Positions 32,820-43,000 of a DNA stretch of 64,000 nucleotides are shown in pieces (position 1 is the stretch's first letter; every line of letters begins with the position of its first letter). The stretch comes from Inquilinus ginsengisoli_B (GTDB lineage: Bacteria > Pseudomonadota > Alphaproteobacteria > DSM-16000 > Inquilinaceae): assembly GCF_050434925.1 (NCBI RefSeq), contig NZ_JBNDJK010000001.1:1240001-1304000 (forward strand), written 5' to 3'. The translations under genes were made by a program, and so were the position numbers. Below the pieces are notes generated by a model. It did not search any database, had not been told where the DNA came from, and saw nothing but the letters and a program-made list of their open reading frames with translations.

Positions 32820-34538
32820 CTACAGGACGAAATCCGCCGCGGTCAGGGCATGGTCGGAATAGACGGTGATCAGCGCGTCTTCGACATTGTTGCCGGTGGT
32901 CTCGAGATAGACGCCGTAGCGGCCGCCGCCGAAATCCAGCACCCGGATCTGGCCGGCGGCGGTGAAGGCGCCGGTGCCGAAGGTGAAGGCGGTGTTGCCG
33001 GGGCCGGCGCCATTGGCATCGATCGCGGACAGATCGATCCGGTCGCCGGTGGTGAAGTCGGTGATCGTGTCCCGGCCGGCGGCCGCAAGGGTGCTGTCGC
33101 CGGTCGCGCCATAGGAGAAGTGGTCGTTGCCGGCGCCGCCCTTCAGCACATCGGCGCCGGCGCCCCCGGTCAGCACGTCATCGCCGGACAGGCCCCACAG
33201 CGTGTTGGCGCCGGCGTCGCCGGTGATCGTGTCGGCGAAGCCCGAGCCCATCACCTGCTCGATGCCGGCCAACGTGTCGCCTTGGGCATCGCCGCCGCTG
33301 GAGGCGCCGCCGAGCACCACGATCACGCCGGCGCCCGAGCCTGCATAGCTCGCCGTGTCGATGCCGGCGCCGCCGGTCAGCGAGTCGGCGTCTGCTCCGC
33401 CCTCCAGGAAATCATTGTCGTCGCCGCCATCAAGCTGGTCGGCACCGGCACCGCCGGTGATGCTGTCGTTGCCGGCATGGCCGAAGGCACCGTCATTGCC
33501 GGCGCCACCATCCATCGAATCGTTGCCGGCTGCGCCGGACAGGCTATCGGTCCCGTCGCCGCCGACCAGCCGGTCATTGCCGTCCATGCCGTTGAGGATG
33601 TCGTTGCCGGCCTCGCCCGCCAGCGCATCGTCGCCGCCACGGCCGTCGATGAGGTCGGCACCGCCCTCGCCGCCGATTATGTTGCGGCCGGCGTCGCCGG
33701 CCAGGGTGTCGCTGAAGCTGGAGCCGTAGATGTTCTCGATGCTGGTCAGCTGGTCGCCCGTGGCGTCGCCGCTGAAGATCAGGCCGTTCTGGATGTCGAC
33801 GAAGACCTCGGCGCTCGACCCCTGGTAGTTGACGAAGTCCGAGCCGGCGCCGCCGTCCAGGACATCGGCCCCGGCGCCGCCGCGTAGCGTGTCGTCGCCG
33901 TTGAGGCCCACCAGGAAGTTGGTGCCGGCATCGCCGAGCAGCCGGTCGTTGAAGGCCGACCCCGTGGCGGCCTCGATGCTGGTGTAGGCGTCGCCCTGGG
34001 CGTCGCTGCCGATGCCCGTGCCGGCGGCCAGATCGACCGTCACCGCGCCCGGCGACAGGTCGTAGCGCGCGGCATCGATGCCGGCGCCGCCGTTCAGCTG
34101 GTCGGCGCCGCCCGCGCCCGCGAGGTGGTCATTGCCGTCCCCCCCGGTCAGGATATCGGCCGTGCCCGAGAAGGACCGCAGCAGCACCGCGCTGGCGGAG
34201 TCGAGAGCACTGGCGTTCAGGATCACCTGGACATCCGCGAGGGCGAGGACGGTCAGCAGCGCGCCGGCGGCGTTGCCGGTATAGAAATCCTGCCCGATCG
34301 TCAGGTTGATCGTGCCGCCGAAGCTCTGCGGCGAGAGGGTGGCGAAGCCGGTGATGCCGGCATAGCCGGTCAGGTTCAGGACGATGTCCCCGGCGATCGC
34401 GAAGCCTAGGAGCGCGCCCACCGCGCCGGTCACGGTGTCGGTGGTGTCGAAAAAGGCGAGATTGCCGACAACGGCCTGCTCGCCCGGGCCGACCGAACCC
34501 ACCTCCGGCCCGTCCACGTTGAAGAAGTAGTTCGCCAA
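32820..34538 (-). CDS. RTX (hemolysin-type calcium-binding) repeat protein
   Basis: 572 aa. The start is a TTG at 34538, fixed by an excellent GGGGAGG five bases upstream. Residues 1-125 have no repeats and no signal peptide. About 128-470 are nonapeptide RTX repeats (GGDGNDHLAGAGGADQLNGG and many more), which bind Ca2+ as a beta-roll. The C-terminal 100 residues (GRDTITDFTTGDRIDLSAID, later VYLETTGNNVEDALITV) match the serralysin-type end. Proteins like this leave by a type I system via an uncleaved C-terminal signal. No ABC exporter or protease domain is here, so the role is unknown. Confidence 0.88.
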   Translation of the reverse strand: MANYFFNVDGPEVGSVGPGEQAVVGNLAFFDTTDTVTGAVGALLGFAIAGDIVLNLTGYAGITGFATLSPQSFGGTINLTIGQDFYTGNAAGALLTVLALADVQVILNASALDSASAVLLRSFSGTADILTGGDGNDHLAGAGGADQLNGGAGIDAARYDLSPGAVTVDLAAGTGIGSDAQGDAYTSIEAATGSAFNDRLLGDAGTNFLVGLNGDDTLRGGAGADVLDGGAGSDFVNYQGSSAEVFVDIQNGLIFSGDATGDQLTSIENIYGSSFSDTLAGDAGRNIIGGEGGADLIDGRGGDDALAGEAGNDILNGMDGNDRLVGGDGTDSLSGAAGNDSMDGGAGNDGAFGHAGNDSITGGAGADQLDGGDDNDFLEGGADADSLTGGAGIDTASYAGSGAGVIVVLGGASSGGDAQGDTLAGIEQVMGSGFADTITGDAGANTLWGLSGDDVLTGGAGADVLKGGAGNDHFSYGATGDSTLAAAGRDTITDFTTGDRIDLSAIDANGAGPGNTAFTFGTGAFTAAGQIRVLDFGGGRYGVYLETTGNNVEDALITVYSDHALTAADFVL

Positions 34539-34643
34539 GGCAGCCTCCCCGAGATTGCGGAGTTTTGTTGAAAATCCCAGACTCGGGGCAGCTTACAGGA
34601 GTCTCCGTCAGCGCATAGCCAAGGATGTCGCCGACATCTGGCT

Positions 34644-35195
34644 TCAGCCCGGGCCACCGCTGCGCGCCGGATCGGACTCGATGCCGGCGATCAGCTTGCG
34701 CAGCAGGGCCGCCAACGCCGCTCGCTCCTGCGGGTCGAGGGCCTGCAGGACGGCGGCCTCATTCTCCATGTCGGCGCGGAACGCCGCCTCGGCCCGCGCC
34801 GCGCCGTCCTCGGTCAGCACCACCAGCACGCTGCGCCCGTCCTGCGGCGACTTCTCGCGCCGGACCAGCCCCGCCTTCTCCAGCCGGTCCAGCCGGTGGG
34901 TCAGGCCGCCGGACGACATCATCAGCGCGGTGTACAGCTCGGTCGGAGTCAGCCGGTAGGGCGGCCCGGACCGGCGCAGGGTGCCGATCACGTCGAACTC
35001 GCCGCGGTCGAGGCCGAAGCCGGCGAAGGTCGCCTCGATGCCGGCGCGCACCAGATTCGACAGCCGGTAGGCCCGCCCCAGGACCGCCATCGGCTCGGTG
35101 TCGAGATCGGGCAACTCCCGCGCCCATTGCCGGCGCAGCCGGTCGACATGGTCCGCGCCGGTCTTGTCTGCCTCGTCCGTCATCCCTGTTCTCAT
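34644..35195 (-). CDS. MarR-family transcriptional regulator
   Basis: 183 aa from the ATG at 35195; an ATG four codons downstream (35183) is possible but has its GGG too near. Core winged helix at about 55-125: YRLSNLVRAGIEATFAGFGL, GEFDVIGTLRRSGPPYRLTP, ALMMSSGGLTHRLDRLEKAG, REKSPQDGRSVLVVLTEDG. It lies upstream of the RTX gene on the same strand, 105 bp apart, and 294 bp from the divergent cupin gene, whose promoter region carries three AT-rich dyads. The cupin gene and itself are likely targets. Confidence 0.9.
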   Translation of the reverse strand: MRTGMTDEADKTGADHVDRLRRQWARELPDLDTEPMAVLGRAYRLSNLVRAGIEATFAGFGLDRGEFDVIGTLRRSGPPYRLTPTELYTALMMSSGGLTHRLDRLEKAGLVRREKSPQDGRSVLVVLTEDGAARAEAAFRADMENEAAVLQALDPQERAALAALLRKLIAGIESDPARSGGPG

Positions 35196-35253
35196 ACACT
35201 GTTGTCCGGCTGAACCCTTGATTGTGGTCGAGAAGGTTGCGCTCAACTTTTAT

Positions 35254-35342
35254 TGTCATCGCCGGGCTTGACCCGGCGATCCAGGGGCCACCCAGAACGG
35301 CTTCGACATCTCTGGATGCCCGGGTCAAGCCCGGGCATGACA
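35254..35342. repeat. REP-like palindrome, family B
   Basis: TGTCATCGCCGGGCTTGACC at the left and GGTCAAGCCCGGGCATGACA at the right are near-perfect complements, each with its own small dyad (CCGGGCTTGACCCGG). It lies in the gap between the MarR and cupin genes. Confidence 0.85.
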
Positions 35343-35402
35343 GTTAGAAAACTGCGCCATACCACAGCCCACACATACGCCTTCCGCGGCACCCAGCCAA
35401 GG

Positions 35403-35450
35403 TATCTTGACGAGAAGATATCTTGACCATATATCTTCTCGAGAAGATAT
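35403..35450. promoter_or_regulatory. Cluster of AT-rich dyads before the cupin gene
   Basis: ATATCTTCTCGAGAAGATAT (35431-35450) is a perfect 20-bp palindrome. Upstream, TATCTTGACGAGAAGATA (35403-35420) is an imperfect copy, followed by a further half site TATCTTGA. The TATCTT...AAGATA form resembles MarR-family operators. The cupin start is 40 bp downstream. Binding by the nearby MarR protein is inferred. Confidence 0.65.
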
Positions 35451-35489
35451 TTCGCCGACACCGTCGGCGCGCAAGGGAGGAGCCCCCGA

Positions 35490-35825
35490 ATGTTCCAGGT
35501 CCGTCGCCATCAGGAGCCGCAGCCGGGCCAGAGCCGGACCGTCCGCTTCGAGGGCCGCGAGTTCGGCAGCGCGGTGTCGTGCTTCCTGGTCGACGCCGCG
35601 CCGGGGCAGGGGTCGGCGCTGCATGTCCACCCCTATCCCGAGACCTGGATCGTCCGGGCGGGCGAGGCCGAGTTCACCGTCGGCGGCGAGACGACGAAGG
35701 GCTATCCGGGCGACATCGTCGTCGCCGCCGCCAACGTGCCGCACCGCTTCGAGAACACCGGCACCGGGCGGCTCGAGCTGATCGGCATCCATCCCAGCGA
35801 CACCATCGTGCAGGCGCTGGCCTGA
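35490..35825 (+). CDS. Cupin-domain protein
   Basis: 111 aa, one small beta-barrel. Cupin motif 1 reads GSALHVHPYPETWIVRAGEA (His45 and His47, Glu at 51). Motif 2 is GDIVVAAANVPHRFENTG, with the third His. The metal-binding triad is therefore complete. Start ATG behind AAGGGAGG. Possible roles include a small dioxygenase, isomerase or sensor; none can be chosen. It may form a unit with the 37-codon ORF just downstream. Strong operator-like dyads precede it. Confidence 0.88.
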   Translation: MFQVRRHQEPQPGQSRTVRFEGREFGSAVSCFLVDAAPGQGSALHVHPYPETWIVRAGEAEFTVGGETTKGYPGDIVVAAANVPHRFENTGTGRLELIGIHPSDTIVQALA

Positions 35826-35854
35826 CGCGACACCGGGACCCGACGGGAGCCACC

Positions 35855-35968
35855 ATGCCGAAGATGATCTCCTTTGACGACCCCGCCGGCCATGTCTCCG
35901 AGCCGATATGGCTGGACGTGGAGGCAGCGACGGGGCCGTCGTCTGCCCGACCCGATCAGGGTCAGTAA
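35855..35968 (+). CDS. Small ORF downstream of cupin, function unknown
   Basis: 37 codons, ATG preceded by GGGAG at proper spacing, 29 bp after the cupin gene. The product starts MPKMISFDDPAGHVSEPIWL and ends in a hydrophilic tail. It overlaps the last 7 bp of the convergent MBL hydrolase. It might be a real small protein or the 5' end of a gene truncated by a rearrangement. No family recognised. Confidence 0.4.
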   Translation: MPKMISFDDPAGHVSEPIWLDVEAATGPSSARPDQGQ

Positions 35969-36867
35969 TTCCACAAGGCCGGCACCCAGCGATAGCCTGC
36001 GCCGACGGCCGCCACCCGGCAGACCGACGGGAACGACAGGTGCGTGGCCAGGATCGGCTCGCCGGTCGCCGCCAGCTCCCGTAGCAGTCGGGCCCGGACG
36101 CGAACCGCCTCCTCGGGGTCGTGTTCGAAGCCGTTGTGCCACTCGAGGTGCTCGAAGCCGTGCGGGAGTATGGCGTCGCCGACGAAGGTCAGGCGGTCGC
36201 CGCCGGATGCCAGGCGCACCACGCTGTGCCCGGGGGTGTGGCCGCCGGTGCGGGTGACGACCACCCCCGGCGCGACCTCGTAGTCCGTCTCGAAGGTCTG
36301 CAGCTTGCCGCCATACTGGGCCAGGAACCGCGCGGCGGCCGACCGGATCATGTCCGCCAACGGCCCCGGCATAGCGGTGCGCGAGAAATCGGGCGCCTGC
36401 CAGAACTCGGCCTCGGCGGCCGACGCGTGGATCCGGACGTCCGGACGCAGCTGATCCTGCACCCCGTCGACGAGCAGCCCGCCGACATGGTCGAAATGCA
36501 TATGGGTCAGCACCACATCGGTCACGGACGCCAGGTCGACGCCGGCGGCCTCCAGCCGCGACGACCACCGCCCGGTTCGCGGGAAGTTCGGGGCCTCCAT
36601 CCCCAGCCCGGAATCGATGAGGATGGTCCGGTCGCCGCTCCGGACCACGACCTCGTTCAGTGCCCAATCCATCACCACGGTCTGGAGCCTCTCGCGCAGC
36701 CAGGCCGACCGGACGGCCGGGTCGGCGTTGGTGGCCATCGCCTCGGCCGAGATCGATATCACCCCGTCGCTGACCACCATGACGTCGATCTCGCCGACCG
36801 GCAGCGCGTAGCGCGACAGAACCAGTTCCTCGGGTCCCGGTCCACCGGGGGTCTTGTCCAGGTACAT
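35962..36867 (-). CDS. MBL-fold metallo-hydrolase
   Basis: 301 aa. The zinc motif HxHxDH is present in THMHFDHVGG near 118, with further ligands expected in GGHTPGHSVV near 206 and FVGDAILPHGFEH near 225. The fold is that of beta-lactamase-like hydrolases (lactonases, glyoxalase II relatives); GHTPGHS plus the length suggests a quorum-quenching-lactonase-like or ester-cleaving enzyme, but the substrate is not predictable. The start at 36867 was chosen because AGGAGG lies 5 bases upstream; longer in-frame starts at 36894 and 36954 are less likely. Confidence 0.88.
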   Translation of the reverse strand: MYLDKTPGGPGPEELVLSRYALPVGEIDVMVVSDGVISISAEAMATNADPAVRSAWLRERLQTVVMDWALNEVVVRSGDRTILIDSGLGMEAPNFPRTGRWSSRLEAAGVDLASVTDVVLTHMHFDHVGGLLVDGVQDQLRPDVRIHASAAEAEFWQAPDFSRTAMPGPLADMIRSAAARFLAQYGGKLQTFETDYEVAPGVVVTRTGGHTPGHSVVRLASGGDRLTFVGDAILPHGFEHLEWHNGFEHDPEEAVRVRARLLRELAATGEPILATHLSFPSVCRVAAVGAGYRWVPALWNY

Positions 36868-36983
36868 GCTCGCCTCCTGCTGAACGCCCGACATCGGCGA
36901 CGCTACGGCGAGGCGTGTTTGCGGTCGATTGGGTCGACGGAGAGGACGAGCCATACCGGGGGATAGGTTTCGTCATTCGGCGA

Positions 36984-37012
36984 CCGGGCCGCGGGTCTCC
37001 CCTGCGGCCCGG
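36984..37012 (-). terminator. Stem-loop after autotransporter 1
   Basis: A 9-bp G/C stem (CCGGGCCGC with GCGGCCCGG), 20 bp past the stop codon. The same type of hairpin follows autotransporters 2 and 3. Confidence 0.7.
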
Positions 37013-37032
37013 CTCGCTGATGGTCTTCGCCG

Positions 37033-40000
37033 TCAGAAGTGGTAGGCGGCGCGGGCGCTGGCGGACTGGCTGAGGAAGGCGCCGCCGATATCGGCGGTGT
37101 ACTCGCCCTTCAGCTCGAAGCCGCCGGCCCGGAACAGCTGCAGCCCGACATCGATCCGGCCCAGCACGTCCGGCGAGTCGATCCGGTCGCTGAAGGTGCC
37201 GTTGGCCGAGGACGCCCCGGCGAAGCTGGAATGGATCGTCCGGGTGTTGTCCGGCTGATAGCTCATGCCGAAGGCGACATAGGCCCGCAGCGCGGTCTCC
37301 GGGTCCAGGTCGAGCCGGCCGCCGAACTCCACCATCGGCGACAGCGCCACGCTGGTCTTGCTGCTGCCGCGGACGTCCAGCGCGTAGAGGTCGTCGCCCT
37401 TCTCCTCGAAGCCGGGCAGGTCGGTGTAGATCACGTCGAGATCGCCATAGGGCCGGATGTACCAGTCGGCGAAGGCGATCTCATAGGCCGCGCGCAGCCG
37501 GCCGCCGGCCAGGAAGATGCTGGGATCGCTCTTCAGCGTCTCGCTGGCGATGCCGGGGATGTCGACCCGCCGGTCGGCCTCGAACGAGCCGCCGGCGAAG
37601 GCGACGGAGCCTGCGAACTGCCACGGCCCCATGACCCGCTTCACCGTGACCGAGCCGTCATAGGTGTCGCCGTTGCCGGAGGAGCCGCCATCCATCCGCG
37701 CCCAGCTCTGGCCGAAGCCGAAGGAGGCGCCGAGATACCAGTCGGGGGCGATCTCGTGCTGGGCGCCGATCCGGTAGGTGGTGCCCGAGACGTAATAGCC
37801 CTGGGTGTCGCTGGTGGAGGACTGGTCGGTCCAGCGCCCGGTGACCTTGGCCCAAGCGCAGTTGTCCTCGCCCAGCAGCACGCTGTCGTCGATGAAGACC
37901 GGGCAGCTCATCGCCGCGCCGAGGATGGTGCCGGCCGAATTGGCCAGGGCGATCGACTGGGCATGCGCCGCCTTGCTGGACCAGGCATCCAGCGCCGCCT
38001 TGTAGTCGCTGCGGTCGTTGATCGTCGACAGCTGGGCGAAGCGGGTGGCGAAGGCCTTGTCGCCATTGTCCCAGGCCCGGCCGTAATAGCCGGCCAGCGA
38101 GGACTGGCTGCCGTTCAGCGCCACGCCGCCGGGCTTGAAGTCCGACCGCGGCGCCAGGGTCAGGGTGTTGCCGGACTGGGCCGTGTCCCAATGGAACAGC
38201 ATCGCGTCCAGCCCGTCGGCGGTGGAGGTGAGGTGCCCCGCGGTCACCACCGGCAGCGCGCCCGGCAGCAGCGTCAGCACCGTCGGCACGATCTTGCCGT
38301 CCAGCGTTGCCGTGCCGTCGACCTGCAGGTGCCCGGCCGTCTTGTTGAGCGAGTCGACGGTCACGCCCAGCCGGCCCTCACCGGTCTGGATGAAATCCCC
38401 GGTGACCCTGGTGCTCCGCAACTCGCCCGGCAGGCCCAGATTGAAGGTGCCGGTGTTGGTGACCGATGCGGCCTCCACCATCGGACCGGCGTTGTAGGTG
38501 CCGTTCTGGCTGAATTGGCCGCCATTGGTGTAGAGCGAACCGGTGATCTGCCCTTCCTCGTTGTCCACCGACACCTGCCCGCCGCCCGTGGCGATGACCG
38601 CGGTGCCCGCCGTATCCAACACCGTCGTGATCGTCGCGCCCGGCTGCAGGCTCACGGAGCCGCCAGCGGCGCCGTCGATCTGGATACCGCTGCTGCCGAT
38701 CTGGCCGGGCATCGCCGCCGTGCCGCCGCCGCCAGTGACCGACACGAAGTCGCCGAGAAACACAGTCGTGGAGCTTCCGGCGCCATTGGCTCCAGTGCTC
38801 TGTGCAAAAATGCCGATCCCGTTGTCCCCGGTGGCCGCGATGGCGCCGTTCGCGTCGACGTTGACGGTGACGCTGCCGCCGGAACCGCCATTGCCGTTCG
38901 AGGTGCTTCCCGCGAAAACCGCATTGCCGTCGATGGCCAGGCCGCCGCCGCCGCCGATGCTCTGCGCCAGCACACCGACCGCGCCGGCACCCGAGACATT
39001 GACCTGGGCGTTGTTGTCGACCCAGACGGTGACGGCACCGCCGTCGCCCGCGCCGGCCGAGGACCGCGGGCCGGTCCAGCTCGTCGAGACGGCCGGCACG
39101 CCGGGATCGGGATCGGCGACGCGGATCACGCCGCCGCCGCCGCCGATCGACTGCGCCACGATGCCATGCGCCGCGACACCCGTCGTCGTGATGTTCAGGT
39201 CGTTGCCCGTCACCTCGACGCTGCCGCCGGCGCCGCCCGAGGCATTGCCGCCGAGTTGCGTCGTCACGGACCCGGTGCTCGGCTGCACGGTTCCGATACC
39301 GCCGCCGCCGCCGATCGACTGCGCCAGCACGCCGAAGGCGTAGTCACCGGTGGTCGTGACATTCAGCGGATTGCTGGTGGAGATCACCGGCGTCAGCAGC
39401 ACGCTGCCGCCGTCGCCATTCGCGTCCTGGCCGCCGCCGACGGAGAGCTGCATCGATCCGCTGGCACTGCTGCCGAAGGCGGAGCCGAACAGGCTGCTGC
39501 CGGCGCCGGCGACGCCGCCGCCGCCGCCGATCGACTGCAGCACGATGCCGTCCGCCGCATCCCCGGCGGTCGCGATGCTGGTGCCGTCGGTGTTGTCGTA
39601 TTGAGCCAGCACCGAGCCGCCGTCGCCACCCACGCCGCCCTTGCCGCCGGTCGAGGCGCCGACCGTGATCCAGCCGGTGGCCGAGTCGGAGCCGTCGGCG
39701 CCGATGCCGCCGCCGGCGCCGACGCTCTGCGCGATGATGGCGGACGCCGCATAGCCGGAGGTGGCGAGCGCGGCGCCCTGGTCCAGGTTGACGGTCACGT
39801 CGCCGCCGTCGCCACCCCCGCCGCCCTGGCCGCCGAGAGCCAGCGCCAGGTTGACGGTGATCTCGGGCACGCCGCCCGTCCCGGCCGCGGCCGCGCTGCC
39901 GCCCTTGCCGCCGCCGCCGCCGATCGACTGCGCCACGATGCCGTTCGCCCAATCCCCCGCCGTCGCGACGGCCGCGGAAAGGTCGACCTCCACGGTGCCG

Positions 40001-43000
40001 CCCTGGCCGCCGCCGCCGCCCGCGCCGCCGATGGACAGGGCCAGGGTGGTGTCGAACGGAACCGAGCCCTTTTTCAAGTAGTCGTTGATGTTGCTCTCCG
40101 CCTGGCGGGCGGTGAACAGATCGATGATGGGATTGTCGGCCGAGCCGTCGGACCCTGCCGTCCCGCCCAAGCCGCCCCCGCCGCCGACCGACTGCGCCAG
40201 GATGCCGGTCGCGTCGCCGCCATCCGTGGCGACCTCGCCCCCGACATCGACCGTGACGTTGCCGCCGTCGCCGCCACCGCCACCGGTGACGCCCAGGCCC
40301 AGATTCAGGCCCGGCTTGTAGGTGACGTTGCCGATGGAGAAGGTCTGGGCGACGTTCATCGACGCCCCCTGAGACGCGCCGCCGCCGCCGCCCAGCGACT
40401 GCGCCAGCATCCCGACCGAGCCCGAGCCGTAGGTCGTGATGCTGCTGCCCTCGAACAGCGACACCTGCACCTCGCCGCCCGCGCCGCCGCCGCCGCCGGT
40501 GGAGCCGAGATTCGCGGCGATCGCGGTGCTGGACCCGGTGCCGAACTCCTGCGTGGTGCCGCCGCCGAACCCGCCATTGCCGCCGCCGCCGCCGACCGAG
40601 TGCGCCGTCACGCCATTCGAGTAATCGCCATAGGTGACGATGGAGGTCCCGGCGCTGCCGCCGGCATCCTGCTGCAGCGTGCCGTTCGAGACGGTGCCGC
40701 CGATCGCCACCAGCACCTCGCCGCCATCGTTGGCCCCGCCGCCGGACCCGCCGATCTGCATGGTCGCCGCGACGCCCAGGGAAGCGGCGCCTTCCGGCAC
40801 GGTCTGCCCGTACCCCAGAACCATGGCCGAGGCGGACGAATCGCCCCCGGCGCCGCCGCCGCCGCCGATCGACTGCACCAGCACCCCGGTCGAGCCCTGG
40901 CCGCGGGTCACGATCGAACCGCCATTCGACAAGCCGAATTGCGCCGTCCCGCCCGAGCCGCCGGTGCCGCCGGTCCCGCCCATCGCGGCACTGACGGCGA
41001 CGCCCACCTGGTTGCCCGTCGGGTCCAGCGGCACCGCGATCGCCAGCGCCTCGGCCGAGGCGTTGCCGCCTAGACCGCCGCCGCCGCCGATCGACTGCAC
41101 CACGACGCCGAAGCTGTCGATCGGCAGCGTATTGCAGAGCACCGTGCCGCAGTGCCCGTTGGTCACGGTGCCGCCCTTGACCAGGAAGTCATCCTGGCCG
41201 GTCGAGATGAGACTGCCCACCACGGTGGCCGACGCCGTGCCGCCGTCGCCGCCGCCGCCGCCCGAGCCGCCGACCGCCACCGCGGCCGAGAAGCCCGGCC
41301 CGACCGAGCCGGCCATCGAGCTGCCGCCGGTGCCGCCGCCGCCGCCGATCGACTGCGCCACCAGGCCGGGCGCCTTCGACCCGGAGGTGCCGATCGTCGC
41401 AGTGTCCATCGTGATGCTCGCCGACCCGCCGGAGCCGCCGTCGCCGCCCGCGCCGCCGATGGCGACCGTGGCGAAGAGCCCCGCGCTGCTGGCGTTGCCG
41501 GCATTGCCGCCGCCGCCGCCGATCGACTGCATCACCACCGCCGCCGCATTGTCGCCCGATGTGGTGAGCTGGGATTCGGTGTCGAGCGTCGCCTGGACCG
41601 TGCCGCCGCCGCCGCCAGCGCCGCCGGCGCCGCCCACCGCGACGCCCAGGCCCGATCCAGCGCCGCCGTCGCCGCCGCCGCCGCCGATCGACTGGCCCAG
41701 CAGGCCGAAGGCGGAGAGTCCGCTGGTCGCGACGCTGCCACCGGTCACGCTGAAGGTGACGTCGTTCCCGGCGATCTCGAAGACATTGCTGGTGGCGCTG
41801 CCGCCGACGGTATACAGCCCGCCGCTTGCATCGCCGCCAACCCCGCCGCTGCCGCCGAGAGACTGCGCCAGGATGCCCTTCGCACCCGCGCCGCTCGTGA
41901 TGATCGACCCCGTATTCGACACATCGATCGTCCCGACGCTGCCGGCCGAGGCGCCGGTGCCGCCGCTGCTGCCGAAGACCCCGTAGGAGCTGCCGCCGCT
42001 GCCGCCGGCGCCGGCTATGGATTGCGCGACGATGCCGGTGGCCTGCGCCGTGGTGATCGTGCCCGCGTTGGTGATCGTCAGATTGCCGGCGTCGCCGCCG
42101 ACGCCGCCATTGCCGCCGCCGCCGCCGTCGCCGGTCTCACCGTTGCCATTGCCGCCGGCACCGCTGAAGCTTTGCGCCAGGATGCCGAAGGAGTTGGATC
42201 CCTGCGTCTTGATCGACGAGGCGCCGTCGAGCCAGATCGACAGAGCGCCGCCATTGCCGCCGCTGCCGCCGCTACCGCCTCCGCCTTCGCCGATCCCGGC
42301 TCCACCGAAGCCGCCGGTGCCGCCGGTGCCGCCCTCCGATCGCACGGCGATGCCGGGGGAGTTTGTGCCCTGCGTCGAGATGGTGGTGGACGCCAGCGCC
42401 ACGGTCACGCCGGCGGAGTAACCACCTGCACCGCCATTGCCGCCAAAGGCACTTCCGATCGTCCCCTGGGCATCGCCGGCATTGCCGGCGTTGCCGCCGA
42501 TGCTGGCCACGAGGATCCCGGGCGAGGTGCTGCCACTGGTGGTCACGTTGATGGGCGAGCCAGAAACGCCGACGAAGTTGATATTGGCCGTCGACTGGAC
42601 GTTGCCGCCATTCCCGCCGGCACCGCCGTCCGCGTGGCTGAAGTCGACCTCGGATCCGCCCGCGCCCCCGGCACCGGCCTGCAGCACGACCGCGACGCCC
42701 GCCGAGTCCGTGCCGGCGGTGGCGATCGGGATCGCCCCGAACTCGGCCTCTACCGAGACCACGTCCGACGGCAGCACGACACCACCGCCGTTACCGCCAT
42801 TGTTGTGCCCCGACGACTGGTCCGGGTTGCAGTCGGCGCCGTACTGGCAGCCGCTCAGTGCGCCGGCGCCGCCCACGCCATACACCAGAAGACCGGGCAG
42901 CTTGTCGCCGGTTGTGCTGACACCCGCATTCCCACTCACCTGGATGGTGGCCCCGGCGACGGCTCCCCCATTGCCGCCGGCCTTGTTGTCATCGCCACCA

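Noticed and set aside
39100..41700. Regularly recurring CCGCCGCCGCCGATCGACTG units resembling a CRISPR or tandem repeat
   Set aside because: They encode the QSIGGGGG turn of the passenger on the minus strand, at irregular spacing set by protein repeats. There are no spacers of uniform length.
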